The notes: a model not told the origin generated them from the letters alone. Positions 27,440 through 35,992 are shown, counted from the first letter of the stretch. The stretch: DNA of 64,000 nucleotides from Gemmatimonadota bacterium (GCA_021298835.1 JAJTHG010000005.1:33972-97971), one strand, 5' to 3'. A program made the numbers and translations.

Positions 27440-28828
27440 ATGCCACGCCCCGCCGTCCCGAGGGACCTCGACGCCTTCTTCGACGCCAACGCGCGCCGCC
27501 TGCGCGCGGGGCTCGACGACTTCCTGCGCATTCCCTCGGTCTCGGCCAAGGCCGAGCACGCCGCCGACGTCGCGCGCGCGGCCGAGTGGCTCGCCCGCGA
27601 GCTCACCGCCGTCGGCGTGCCGGCCGAGGTCATCGGCACCGCCGGCCATCCGATCGTCCTGGCGGAGTGGCGCGACGCAGGCCCCGACGCCCCCACCGTG
27701 CTCATCTACGGGCATTACGACGTGCAGCCCGCCGAGCCGCTCGAGCTCTGGACCTCGCCCGCCTTCGAGCCCACCGAGCGCGACGGCAAGCTCTTCGCCC
27801 GCGGGGCGGTGGACGACAAGGGCCAGCTGTGGCTGCACGTCAAGGCGCTCGAGGCGCACCTCACCGTGCGCGGCCGCCTCCCGGTCAACGTGATCGTGCT
27901 CGCCGAGGGCGAGGAGGAAGTCGGCTCCGAGCACCTCGCGCAGTTCATCGCCGAGCATGCCGAACGGCTCCGCGCCGACGCCGTGGTGATCTCCGACAGC
28001 GCGATGTTCGCGCCGGGCATCCCGTCGATCCTCTTCGCGCTGCGCGGCCTCGCCTACTTCCAGCTGGACGTGCAGGGCCCCGTGAGCGACTTGCACAGCG
28101 GCATGTACGGTGGCGCGGTCGTCAACCCGGCGATGGCCCTCGCCCGCATCCTGGCGACCTTCCACGACGCCGACGGCCGCGTTGCGATCCCGGGCTTCTA
28201 CGCGGACGTGCGCGAGTGGGGTACCCGGGAGCGCGACAGCCTGCGCGGCCTGCCCTTCGACGAGGAGCGGTTCCGCGCCGGCGTCGGGGCACCGGCCCTC
28301 GGCGGCGAGGCGGGGCGCACGGTGCTCGAGCGCCTCTGGGCGCGGCCAACGTGCGAGGTCAACGGCCTGCTCAGCGGCTACACCGGCGAGGGTGCCAAGA
28401 CGGTGCTTCCCGCGAAGGCGATGGCGAAGGTGAGCTGCCGGCTCGTGCCCGACCAGACGCCGGCCGACATCGAGGCCAAGCTCGCGGCGCACATCGCCGC
28501 CGTCGCCCCGCCGGGCGTGACGGTGACCGTCACGCACCTGCACGGCGGCATGCCGTGGAAGGCCGAACTCGCCGGCCCCGCCTTCGACGCGGCCGAACGC
28601 GCCCTCGAGGCCGCCTTCGGCCGCGCCCCCGTGTGCACCGGCGAAGGGGGCTCGATCCCCGTCGTCGGCGACTTCCAGCGCCTGCTCGGTGCCCCGGTCG
28701 TCCTCATGGGCTTCGGGCTGCCGGGCGAGAACGCGCACGCCCCCGACGAGTGGATCGCGATCGAGAACGTCGAGAAGGGGATGCGCGCGTGCGCGACGTT
28801 CCTCGAGTTCGTCGCGCAGGCGCGCTGA
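27440..28828 (+). CDS. M20 family dipeptidase
   Basis: This is a 462-residue zinc metallopeptidase of the M20 family (dipeptidase group near PF07687-containing proteins). Metal-site motifs are YGHYDVQP (His and the following Asp), RGAVDDKGQLW, the general base pair EGEEEVGSEH and SDLHSGMYGG in the dimerisation domain, with a late GFGLPGENAHAPDEW supplying the last ligand. No signal peptide is seen, so it is probably a cytosolic dipeptidase. It faces rho tail to tail, with 13 bases between stops. Confidence 0.93.
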   Translation: MPRPAVPRDLDAFFDANARRLRAGLDDFLRIPSVSAKAEHAADVARAAEWLARELTAVGVPAEVIGTAGHPIVLAEWRDAGPDAPTVLIYGHYDVQPAEPLELWTSPAFEPTERDGKLFARGAVDDKGQLWLHVKALEAHLTVRGRLPVNVIVLAEGEEEVGSEHLAQFIAEHAERLRADAVVISDSAMFAPGIPSILFALRGLAYFQLDVQGPVSDLHSGMYGGAVVNPAMALARILATFHDADGRVAIPGFYADVREWGTRERDSLRGLPFDEERFRAGVGAPALGGEAGRTVLERLWARPTCEVNGLLSGYTGEGAKTVLPAKAMAKVSCRLVPDQTPADIEAKLAAHIAAVAPPGVTVTVTHLHGGMPWKAELAGPAFDAAERALEAAFGRAPVCTGEGGSIPVVGDFQRLLGAPVVLMGFGLPGENAHAPDEWIAIENVEKGMRACATFLEFVAQAR

Positions 28829-28841
28829 CCCGCGCGGGCCG

Positions 28842-30353
28842 TCAGAGCCCTTCGAGCAACGCGTCGTTGTTTGCCGTGTTCGCGATCCGCTTGATCAGCC
28901 ACTCGAGCGCCGCCTGCGGCGGCATCTGCGACAGGCCGCGCCGCAGCATGTGCACGTGCTCGAGCTGCTCGGGCCGGAAGAGCTTGTCCTCTCGGCGCGT
29001 CCCCGAGGCGGCGATGTCGATCGCGGGGTAGATGCGCTTCTCGGCGAGCGACCGGTCGAGCTTGAGCTCGCAGTTGCCCGTGCCCTTGAACTCCTCGAAG
29101 ATCACGTCGTCCATCCGCGACCCGGTCTCGACGAGGGCGGTGGAGATGATCGTGATCGAGCCGCCGCCGTGCTGGGGCGCCACGTTGCGCGCGGAGCCGA
29201 AGAAGGCCTTGGGCTTGGCCATCGCCGTGGCGTCGAGGCCGCCGGAGAGCGTCCGGCCGGTGCCCCGCTCGACGACGTTGTAGGCCCGCGCCATCCGGGT
29301 GATCGAGTCGAGCACGATCACGACGTCCTTGCCGAGCTCGCAGAGGCGCTTGGCGCGCTCGAGCACCATCTCGACGACGTCGCGATGCCGCACGGCGGGC
29401 ATGTCGAAGCTCGAGGCCACCACCTCGCCGTAGCCCCATGTGACCATCTCGCTGACCTCCTCGGGACGCTCGTCCACGAGGAGAACCAGCAGGTCGGCGT
29501 TCGGGTGGTTCACCGCGACGCCCTCGACGATCGCCTGCAGCAGCATCGTCTTGCCGGCGCGCGCCGGCGCGACGATCAGCGCGCGCTGGCCGAACCCGAT
29601 CGGCGCGATGAGGTCGATCGCGCGGCGCGTGAGCTCCGGCCCCCCCTTCGCCGGCCGGCCGGTCTCGAGGGTCAGCTTGCGCTCGGGATAGCTCGCGGTC
29701 AGCGAGGCGAAGTCGGGGCGGCGCAGCGCCGCCTGCGGCTCGGTGCCGTTGACCGCCTTGAGCTCCACGACCGCCGGGCGCCCGCGGGGATCGCGCCCCC
29801 ACGTGACGGTGAGCTGGTCGCCGCGACGCAGACCGTACTGCCGGGCGAGGTGCGCAGGGACGAACGGATCGCTGGCCTCGGCGAGGTAGCTGAACTGGGG
29901 CCGACGGACGAACCCGGCGTCGCGGGCCGGATCGAACCAACCGACGATCTCCCCTTCGACGATCAATGGGGCCGACGGGGGGCCGCCACCCTCCTGACCG
30001 GACTGGCCGTTGCGCTCCCCGCGCTCCCGGTCGCGATCGCGGCGGAAGCGGCCTCGCCGACGCCCGTTGCGGCGGCCGAACTCGCGTCCACCCTCCGGCC
30101 GCCCGCCCGCTTCGCCCGGCGCGGCCGGGCCCTCGCCGTTCGGCGACGCGGGCAGCGCCATCGACGGTGGCGCGGCAGCGGCCTCCGACGGCGCGGCGGG
30201 CGGCGACGGTGGCGCCTCGGCGCGCGGCGCCGGGGCCTCCACGTCCTCGCGGTAGGGGGTGGCCTCGGTCTCCGAGGCGGCGGCGTCCGAGGATTCGGCG
30301 GCCGCTCCGCGGCGCGGACGCGTGCCGCGACGGGACCCACGACGTTCGGTCAT
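28842..30353 (-). CDS. rho: Transcription termination factor Rho with long basic N-terminal insertion
   Basis: This is the hexameric RNA helicase that ends transcription, 503 residues. The N-terminal 110 residues are low-complexity, rich in Ala/Pro/Glu and then Arg/Gly ([20 protein letters not shown]), as in Rho from several high-GC phyla; such insertions add RNA affinity. The core has [15 protein letters not shown], the P-loop [60 protein letters not shown] and [14 protein letters not shown] 30353 starts the predicted protein; the frame stays open further upstream but without homology. A promoter about 195 bases upstream implies a long leader. Confidence 0.95.
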   Translation of the reverse strand: MTERRGSRRGTRPRRGAAAESSDAAASETEATPYREDVEAPAPRAEAPPSPPAAPSEAAAAPPSMALPASPNGEGPAAPGEAGGRPEGGREFGRRNGRRRGRFRRDRDRERGERNGQSGQEGGGPPSAPLIVEGEIVGWFDPARDAGFVRRPQFSYLAEASDPFVPAHLARQYGLRRGDQLTVTWGRDPRGRPAVVELKAVNGTEPQAALRRPDFASLTASYPERKLTLETGRPAKGGPELTRRAIDLIAPIGFGQRALIVAPARAGKTMLLQAIVEGVAVNHPNADLLVLLVDERPEEVSEMVTWGYGEVVASSFDMPAVRHRDVVEMVLERAKRLCELGKDVVIVLDSITRMARAYNVVERGTGRTLSGGLDATAMAKPKAFFGSARNVAPQHGGGSITIISTALVETGSRMDDVIFEEFKGTGNCELKLDRSLAEKRIYPAIDIAASGTRREDKLFRPEQLEHVHMLRRGLSQMPPQAALEWLIKRIANTANNDALLEGL

Positions 30354-30546
30354 TGTGCTGCAGGACTCCGGAATGCGGCTCCGCCGGATCGCACAGGGGC
30401 ACGACTCGGCGGCGGAGCGGTGAGCGAGACACGGGGCGGGAAACACACGCTTCGTGTCGGGTAAGGCACCGGTGGCGGTCCGCACACGGACTCGCTGACG
30501 ACACCGGGTACTGCCACCGACGGGATGCCGTCGGGCTTCGTACAGG

Positions 30547-30575
30547 ACGTTAGGGGTGCCGCGCGGGATGCGCAA
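30547..30575 (-). promoter_or_regulatory. rho: Candidate rho promoter
   Basis: Minus-strand TTGCGC (30575-30570), exactly 17 bases, then TAACGT (30552-30547). Predicted start near 30540, giving an untranslated leader of about 185 bases before rho, a length compatible with Rho autoregulation. Confidence 0.45.
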
Positions 30576-30617
30576 CACCCACGATCGGCTTCGACGGGCC
30601 GGGACGCGACTGACGGG

Positions 30618-30815
30618 TCAGGACACGTCCTCGAGCTGCCGCGTGATCGCGATCAGGCGGCGACACTGCTCGACGATGCGGTCCACCGCGGCCCGATGCT
30701 CGTCCTTGAGCGCCTCGAGCTGCAGCAGCTGCGCCTCCGCGAGGATCGCCGTCAGGGGATTGTTCAGCGCGTGCCGAAGTGCGACGGCTTCGGGACCGGA
30801 TGGAAACCCATGCAT
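30618..30815 (-). CDS. Stand-alone histidine-box (DHp/HisKA-like) small protein
   Basis: This 65-residue protein consists of little more than the two-helix dimerisation/phosphoacceptor hairpin of a histidine kinase. ALRHALNNPLTAILAEAQ gives the H box (candidate H15) with the N-N-P-L pattern typical of HisKA, and HRAAVDRIVEQCRRLIAITR is the second helix. There is no ATPase domain and no membrane segment. Start choices are ATG 30815 (used), GTG 30824 or ATG 30863; the last would overlap the divergent gene. It is transcribed towards rho. It could be a phosphotransfer protein, a decoy for kinases, or an unrelated two-helix protein; the H-box match makes the first two likelier. Confidence 0.65.
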   Translation of the reverse strand: MHGFPSGPEAVALRHALNNPLTAILAEAQLLQLEALKDEHRAAVDRIVEQCRRLIAITRQLEDVS

Positions 30816-30843
30816 GGCGTTCACTCCCGCGACCGGGGTCGGG

Positions 30844-30849
30844 TAGATT
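30844..30849 (+). promoter_or_regulatory. Candidate leaderless -10 box (TAGATT) for the TPR gene
   Basis: TAGATT ends 7 bases before ATG 30857. No Shine-Dalgarno sequence is visible. Confidence 0.5.
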
Positions 30850-30856
30850 CCGTCGA

Positions 30857-31450
30857 ATGTCATCCTCAGCCGAAACGCTCGCCGCGCGGGTCGCGACGCT
30901 CGCCGAAGAATATCGGTCCGGAGGTGACCGGGCTGAACTCATCACCGGCCTCCTCAAGGTAGCCGAATCCGACGACGCCGCAGCCCTCATGGCGGCCGCC
31001 GAGCCCTACAAGGAGGTCCCCGAGATCGCCGGTCCGCTCTACGAGCGCGTCGTCGCCCTCGAACCGGCGAACGCCAGGGCCCTCGTGGGCCTCGCCAGCG
31101 CCTACTGGCTCACCGGCCGCGGCCCGGAGGTCGTCGGCCAGATCGCCGAACGGGCCATCGCCGCCGACCCGACGAACCGCGGGGGCTGGCACATGTGGGC
31201 CCTCACCGAGGGTGACCAGCGCGAGCGCACCATCCGCTGGCGCCAGGTCAGCCAGCGCTTCCCCGAGGACGACCTCGCCCGCGCGGCGCTCGCCGACAAC
31301 GCCGCCTCGCTCGCCGCCGCCGAGCACGACAAGGAGGCACGCGCCCTCGCCCTCGCCGAGTTCGAGACCCTGCTCGACCGCGCCACCGACCTCCGGCAGC
31401 GCGAGGCGATCGAGCAGGCCCTCATCACCATCAAGGGATGGGCCTGGTGA
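30857..31450 (+). CDS. TPR-like helical repeat protein
   Basis: This 197-residue soluble protein is almost all alpha-helical. The central region PANARALVGLASAYWLTGRG followed by ERAIAADPTNRGGWHMWALT reads as tetratricopeptide repeats, and the C-terminal half (AEHDKEARALALAEFETLLD) continues the pattern. No catalytic motif or membrane segment is present; TPR proteins are scaffolds for protein binding. It is coupled to the AhpD-like gene downstream by an overlap, which suggests joint function, but its partner is unknown. Confidence 0.7.
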   Translation: MSSSAETLAARVATLAEEYRSGGDRAELITGLLKVAESDDAAALMAAAEPYKEVPEIAGPLYERVVALEPANARALVGLASAYWLTGRGPEVVGQIAERAIAADPTNRGGWHMWALTEGDQRERTIRWRQVSQRFPEDDLARAALADNAASLAAAEHDKEARALALAEFETLLDRATDLRQREAIEQALITIKGWAW

Positions 31451-31824
31451 CCGCCCCCCACGACCACGCCGGCGAGTCCGGCTCGCTGAAGGCCTTTCGC
31501 GAGTTCCGCGAGCAGATGAACGCCGAGATCCTCGGCGAGAACAACCTCGTCGTCAACCGCTTCTTCGCGCTCGACGGGCGCGCCTACGAAGCCGGTGCGC
31601 TCGACGTGAAGACGAAGGAACTGCTCGGCCTCGTCGCCTCGCTCGTGCTGCGCTGCGACGACTGCATCACCTACCACGTGATCCGGAGTCGCGAGGAGGG
31701 GGTCACCCGCCCCGAGTTCTTCGAGGTGCTCTCGATCGCACTCGTCGTTGGCGGCTCCATCACCATCCCCCACGTGCGCCGCGCCGTCGCCCGCTGGGAC
31801 GAGGTCGAGCGCGCCGCGCCCTGA
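31447..31824 (+). CDS. Carboxymuconolactone decarboxylase / AhpD-like protein
   Basis: This 125-residue protein contains LRCDDCITYH, the CxxC...H redox motif of AhpD-like alkylhydroperoxidase domains, inside helix-rich sequence (LLGLVASLVL before it, FFEVLSIALVVGGSITIPH after). Members reduce peroxides or serve as thiol-disulfide partners. I prefer GTG 31447, which makes a GTGA overlap with the TPR stop; ATG 31438 is also possible. The stop lies in the arm of a shared hairpin with the convergent gene. Confidence 0.88.
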   Translation: MTAPHDHAGESGSLKAFREFREQMNAEILGENNLVVNRFFALDGRAYEAGALDVKTKELLGLVASLVLRCDDCITYHVIRSREEGVTRPEFFEVLSIALVVGGSITIPHVRRAVARWDEVERAAP

Positions 31825-31845
31825 CGCGCCGCCGGACCGTCAGGG
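31819..31845. terminator. Hairpin containing both convergent stop codons
   Basis: CCCTGACG and CGTCAGGG form a perfect 8-bp stem with an 11-base loop. The TGA of the AhpD-like gene is in one arm and the stop of the deacetylase in the other. Probably a bidirectional terminator. Confidence 0.55.
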
Positions 31846-32850
31846 ACCCGGCTTCGCCACCGTCCGCGGGTCGCCGTCGCTGACGTACCGCTGCCCCGTG
31901 CGCTCGAGCCGGTCGAGCAGCGTTTCGAGGGTCTTCCCGACCACCTGCACCCGCGGCAGCGACAACGGGTCGAACCGCGGGTCGTGCGGCGAATAGCTCA
32001 CCGGGCCGGCGGCCTTCGTGCCCGCCACCTCGAGGACGGCGTCGTGGGTCCACGTCATCGTGCGGCCCGACGTGCGGTCGGTCCACGACCCGCCACGCAC
32101 CAGGCCCCGGTTCCGCGGCCACAGCCCGAGCGGCAGCGCGAACGTGCGAACCCGGTAGCCGGGCACCGCGCTGTCGATCGCCAGCTGCGCCCGACCGATC
32201 TGCGCGCGCACCTCGTCGTCGGACAGCCGATCGAGCTTGCCGTGCCAGAGCGTGTGGTTGCAGAGCTCGAAGCCCCGTCGCACCAGGAACTGCAGCTTCG
32301 GGAAGCGCCACGCCGTTTCCTGGCCGTTGATGCCCTTGTCGCCGAAGAAGGCGTGGCCGTACGTCGCGTTCGACAGGACGCAGAACGTCGCCTTCGTCCC
32401 CCACCCGGGGTGCGCCTTCGCGAAGTCGAGCCAGATGCCGACGGCGCTCGTGGGATCGGGGACGAGCGTCCCGTCGGCCCGGCGAATGAACGAGAACTGC
32501 CCGGGCGACGCGTCGTCGAAGGTGACCACCACCGGCGACGTCCCCGCCGGCAGGTCGAGGCGTCGGCTCACCAGCTCGGCCACTGTCACCGGGCGGTAGC
32601 CGCGGCGGTGGAGCAGCTCGAGGTCGCGACGGAAGGTGCCGCGCTCGCGTGACCAGCGGCTCTCGCGGTCGCCGATCAGGTGGTATTCGAGGATCGGCAC
32701 GCGCCCGAGTTCGTTCGGGCGTGGTGGAGACGTCTGGGCTCCGGCGCGCGGCGGAAGCGACGTAGCCGCGCCGACGGCGGTCAGGGCGACGGACAGGAGG
32801 GCAACGACGGCCGGGCACATGCGGCGTCCGGCAGGGAGTCGGTGATGCAT
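31840..32850 (-). CDS. Exported polysaccharide deacetylase (NodB-like)
   Basis: This 336-residue protein has a signal peptide (CPAVVALLSVALTAVGAA, cleaved near AGAQ) and a NodB homology domain. PILEYHLIGD opens the fold, VVVTFDDASPGQFSF carries the catalytic and metal Asp pair, ELCNHTLWHGKL supplies the histidine ligands and ALPLGLWP matches the late active-site loop. Such enzymes remove N-acetyl groups from surface glycans or peptidoglycan. ATG 32850 is 10 bases after a TAGATT box, which favours this start over ATG 32820 and the upstream in-frame ATG 32916. Confidence 0.87.
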   Translation of the reverse strand: MHHRLPAGRRMCPAVVALLSVALTAVGAATSLPPRAGAQTSPPRPNELGRVPILEYHLIGDRESRWSRERGTFRRDLELLHRRGYRPVTVAELVSRRLDLPAGTSPVVVTFDDASPGQFSFIRRADGTLVPDPTSAVGIWLDFAKAHPGWGTKATFCVLSNATYGHAFFGDKGINGQETAWRFPKLQFLVRRGFELCNHTLWHGKLDRLSDDEVRAQIGRAQLAIDSAVPGYRVRTFALPLGLWPRNRGLVRGGSWTDRTSGRTMTWTHDAVLEVAGTKAAGPVSYSPHDPRFDPLSLPRVQVVGKTLETLLDRLERTGQRYVSDGDPRTVAKPGP

Positions 32851-32860
32851 GAACCGCGAC

Positions 32861-32866
32861 AATCTA
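32861..32866 (-). promoter_or_regulatory. Candidate leaderless -10 box (TAGATT) for the polysaccharide deacetylase gene
   Basis: Minus-strand TAGATT ends 10 bases before ATG 32850. Upstream lies a 9-base repeat (GGACCGGTC three times, about 32870-32896) and no -35-like sequence. Confidence 0.45.
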
Positions 32867-33028
32867 GTGGGACCGGTCGGACCGGTCGGACCGGGCAAGA
32901 GGACTTTCCCGGACACGGGCCGGATTCATCCGGCTTGTCACAGCCAGCCCCCGACCGCACGCTACCGGGAGACCGCGACGGCGCGCCGATCCGACGTCCG
33001 CTCGACGACCACCGCCGCCCGTCCCCCA

Positions 33029-33035
33029 GGAGGGA
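33029..33035 (+). promoter_or_regulatory. Strong Shine-Dalgarno for the EF-G-like gene
   Basis: AGGAGGG just upstream of ATG 33040 is one of the few clear ribosome-binding sites in the window and fixes the start over the nearby out-of-frame ATG 33035. Confidence 0.7.
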
Positions 33036-33039
33036 TGCC

Positions 33040-35145
33040 ATGCGCGATTACGGGCCCCGCTCCATCCGCACTGTGGCCGTAGCGGGCCACGGCGCCAGCG
33101 GCAAGACGACCCTCGTCGACGCCCTGTGTGCCGTGGCCGGCTCCGCGAAGCGACACGGTGCCGTACCGGATGGCACCGCCCTCACCGACTACACGCCGGA
33201 GGAGACGACCCACCACTACTCCATCTCCCTCGGGTGCGCCTTCGCCGAGTGGCGGGAGACCAAGCTCAACCTCGTCGACCTTCCCGGCTTCGCTGACTTC
33301 ACCGGCGACATGACGGCCGGCCTCGACGCCGCCGACGGGATGCTGCTCTGCGTGAATGCGACCACCGGCGTCGAGGTGGGCACCGAGCAGATGTTCCGGG
33401 CCGCGCGCGACCGCAACGATCCCGTGCTCTTCGTCGCCACCATGATGGACAAGGAGCATGCCTCCTTCGCGCGCGTGTACGAGGAGATCAAGGCCAGGCT
33501 CACCCCCAGGGTGATCCCGGTCGAGGTACCGATCGGCGAGGGGCCGCTCTTCCGCGGCATCCTCAACCTGTTCGACCGCGAGGTGCACCGCTTCCTGCCG
33601 GATTCCCGCACCGGCGAGTACGAGGCCGGCCCGGTGCTGCCGGCCGAACAGGCCACCTTCGACCAGTACTACGATGCCCTGATCGAGACGATCGCCGCCG
33701 GCGACGACTCGCTCGTCGAGCGCTACCTCGGCGGCGAGCCGATCTCCCGCGAGGAAGCGCTGGCCGCGATGAAGGAAGAGATGAAGCGCGGCGAGGTCTT
33801 CCCGCTCTTCTGCTGCTCGGCCGAGCTTACCTACGGCACACGCGCGCTGCTCACCAAGATGGTCGAGCTCATGCCCAGCGCGTACGAGATGCAGGAGCTG
33901 CACGCCTTCACGGGCGCCGAGGGCGACCGGACGGTCGAGATCCACGCCGATCCCGACGGCCCTTTCGCGGCCCTCGTCTTCAAGACGGTCGCCGAACCGC
34001 ACGTGGGGGACGTGTCGTACTTCCGCATACTGTCCGGCAGCGTGGCCAATGGCGCCGAGGTGTGGAACGCCACCCGCGGCACGGCCGAGAAGATGAACCA
34101 CCTCGGCATCCCGCTCGGCCGCGAGCGGATCGAGGTGCCGCGACTCGTGGCCGGCGACATCGGCTGCGTCGCGAAGCTCAAGGGAACGCACACGAACGAT
34201 ACGCTCAGCACGAAGGAGCACCCGGTGCGACTCCCCGGCATCCGCTTCCCCGAGCCGCTGGTGTCGTTCGCCGTCCACGCCACCACCCGCGGCGACGAGG
34301 TGAAGCTGCAGGCCGGGCTGCACCGGCTGCACGACGAGGATCCGACCTTCGAGGTGTCGTACGACGCCGAGACGCACGAGACCCTCATCGCCGGCCTCGG
34401 CGAGCGGCACCTCGAGGTCTCGCTCGAACGGCTCAAGCGCAAGTACGGCGTCTCCGCCGAATTGACGCGGCCGAGGATCGCCTATCGCGAGACTTTCACC
34501 GCGAAGGCCGAAGGCCAGGGCCGCCACAAGAAGCAGACCGGCGGCCGCGGCCAGTTCGGCGACGCCTGGCTCCGCATCGCCCCTCGCCCGCGCGGCAGCG
34601 GCTATGCGTTCGTCAACGCCATCAAGGGCGGCGTCATCCCTTCGAAGTACCTTCCGGCCGTGGATCACGGCGTCCAGGAGTCCGCCGCCCGCGGCGTGCT
34701 CGCCGGCTTCCCGGTGGTGGACTTCGCCGTCGAGTGTTTCGATGGATCGTTCCACACCGTGGACTCGAACGAGATGGCGTTCAGGATGGCCGGCATCCTC
34801 GCCTTCAAGGCCGTGGCGGCGAAGTGCAAGCCGGTGCTGCTGGAGCCGATCGACACGGTCACGATCACGACGCCGGATGCCTTCCTCGGCGACATCCTGG
34901 GCGACCTTGGGGGGCGGCGCGGGCAGATCCTCGGCTCCGAGCCGGGCGATCGCGCCGGCACCACGGTGGTGCGGGCGCTGGTGCCGCGGGCGGAACTCCA
35001 CCGCTACGCGAGCGACCTCGGCTCGATGACGCAGGGCCGGGCGCGGTACACGAAGGTGCCGCACGGCTACGAGCAGGTGCCGGGCGAGGCGGCGCGGAAG
35101 GTCGTCCTCCAGCACGCGAAGGAAACCGAGGCGGCAGAGGCGTAG
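33040..35145 (+). CDS. Elongation factor G-like translational GTPase
   Basis: This 701-residue protein has the five-domain layout of EF-G: GTPase domain, domain II near 330-420, domain III with LIAGLGERHLEVSLERLKRKYG, domain IV with GGRGQFGDAWLRI and GGVIPSKYLPAVDHGVQESA, and domain V to the end. G1 is GHGASGKTT (about 16-24) and G3 is DLPG (80-83), as in FusA2-type paralogs rather than canonical EF-G (AHIDAGKTT). The G4 site reads ATMMDKEH at 133-140 instead of NKMD, so guanine recognition may differ. A strong AGGAGGG precedes ATG 33040. Its exact role on the ribosome is unknown. Confidence 0.88.
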   Translation: MRDYGPRSIRTVAVAGHGASGKTTLVDALCAVAGSAKRHGAVPDGTALTDYTPEETTHHYSISLGCAFAEWRETKLNLVDLPGFADFTGDMTAGLDAADGMLLCVNATTGVEVGTEQMFRAARDRNDPVLFVATMMDKEHASFARVYEEIKARLTPRVIPVEVPIGEGPLFRGILNLFDREVHRFLPDSRTGEYEAGPVLPAEQATFDQYYDALIETIAAGDDSLVERYLGGEPISREEALAAMKEEMKRGEVFPLFCCSAELTYGTRALLTKMVELMPSAYEMQELHAFTGAEGDRTVEIHADPDGPFAALVFKTVAEPHVGDVSYFRILSGSVANGAEVWNATRGTAEKMNHLGIPLGRERIEVPRLVAGDIGCVAKLKGTHTNDTLSTKEHPVRLPGIRFPEPLVSFAVHATTRGDEVKLQAGLHRLHDEDPTFEVSYDAETHETLIAGLGERHLEVSLERLKRKYGVSAELTRPRIAYRETFTAKAEGQGRHKKQTGGRGQFGDAWLRIAPRPRGSGYAFVNAIKGGVIPSKYLPAVDHGVQESAARGVLAGFPVVDFAVECFDGSFHTVDSNEMAFRMAGILAFKAVAAKCKPVLLEPIDTVTITTPDAFLGDILGDLGGRRGQILGSEPGDRAGTTVVRALVPRAELHRYASDLGSMTQGRARYTKVPHGYEQVPGEAARKVVLQHAKETEAAEA

Positions 35146-35163
35146 GCGCGGCGGAACGGCGCG

Positions 35164-35202
35164 CGCCGGGTGGGGGATCACCCGACACACCCCCACCCGG
35201 CG
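35164..35202. terminator. Large hairpin between EF-G-like gene and thyX
   Basis: CGCCGGGTGGGGG and CCCCCACCCGGCG form a perfect 13-bp stem with a 13-base loop, lying between convergent genes. Likely bidirectional terminator. Confidence 0.65.
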
Positions 35203-35211
35203 TACGCGGCG

Positions 35212-35232
35212 CCCGCCGGACCGACCGGCGGG
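35212..35232. terminator. Second hairpin next to the thyX stop
   Basis: CCCGCCGG and CCGGCGGG pair perfectly over 8 bp with loop ACCGA, 7 bases from the thyX stop codon. Confidence 0.5.
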
Positions 35233-35239
35233 TTCGCCT

Positions 35240-35992
35240 TCAGACCTTGTGGTACCCGATCCGGGCCGCCTCGCGCCGATCGCCTGCCTGGTAGATCTCG
35301 AAGTCGCTGAAGAACCCAGGTGCCTCGGCCTGCAGCAGGCGCAGCAGCGCCACTGCGCAGCGGCGGATCTCCAGCTCCGCCGCCTCGCTCGACCGCAGCT
35401 CGAGCATCGTCCGCCACGCGCGCGCATTGCCGGTGACGACAATCTTCGTCTCGGTGCCGTTGGGCAGTACCGCGCGCGCCGCCTCTCGCGCCATCTTGCG
35501 GCGGTGCACCTTGTCGTCGACCCAGCCGTACTTGGTCATCAGCTTGTCCACGGCCTCGACGTACGCCGCCTGCGCCGCGAGCATCTGCGCCTTGAACGCC
35601 GACTCCAGCACTTCGTCCCCCACCAGCGCCGGCGGAATCACGAACGCGGCGTCCGATTCGTCCACATAACGCTGGGAGAGCTGCGAATACGCGAATCCCG
35701 CGCGATGCCGCACCAGCTCGTGCGTCAGCGAGCGTGAGACGCCCTCGAGCAAGATGGAGTAGTTCGCATGCTCGAGCACCGAGCCGTGGCCCTGGCGCTT
35801 GATGTTCTCGAGGTACTCGCGCGTCGTCCGACCCGCCGGATTGCGCTGCGACATGTAGCAGAGCCGCCCGGCGAACTCGGCCAGCTTCTCGCCGTCGGTC
35901 CCGTCCCCCAGCCACTGCACGCCGAGGTGGGCCGGTTCGGCGAAGACGGGCTTGGCGAGGAGGGTGAGGCGGGGTTCGGTGTAGAAGTGCAC
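35240..35992 (-). CDS. thyX: FAD-dependent thymidylate synthase
   Basis: ThyX makes dTMP from dUMP using reduced flavin and methylenetetrahydrofolate. The 250-residue protein contains GHGSVLEHANYSILLEGVSR and the ThyX signature LVRHRAGFAYSQLSQRYVDE. The spacing between RHR and the final SQR is one residue longer than in the mycobacterial form (RHRxFSYSQLSQR), as in a known-looking subfamily. NARAWRTMLELRSSEAAELEIR closes the active site. The start is GTG 35992; no thyA is seen in the window, so this may be the sole thymidylate synthase. Confidence 0.95.
   Translation of the reverse strand: MHFYTEPRLTLLAKPVFAEPAHLGVQWLGDGTDGEKLAEFAGRLCYMSQRNPAGRTTREYLENIKRQGHGSVLEHANYSILLEGVSRSLTHELVRHRAGFAYSQLSQRYVDESDAAFVIPPALVGDEVLESAFKAQMLAAQAAYVEAVDKLMTKYGWVDDKVHRRKMAREAARAVLPNGTETKIVVTGNARAWRTMLELRSSEAAELEIRRCAVALLRLLQAEAPGFFSDFEIYQAGDRREAARIGYHKV

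Noticed and set aside
32870..32896. GGACCGGTC three-copy repeat as a possible operator or att site
   Set aside because: Short, isolated and without a matching copy elsewhere in the window; listed only as background of the deacetylase promoter.
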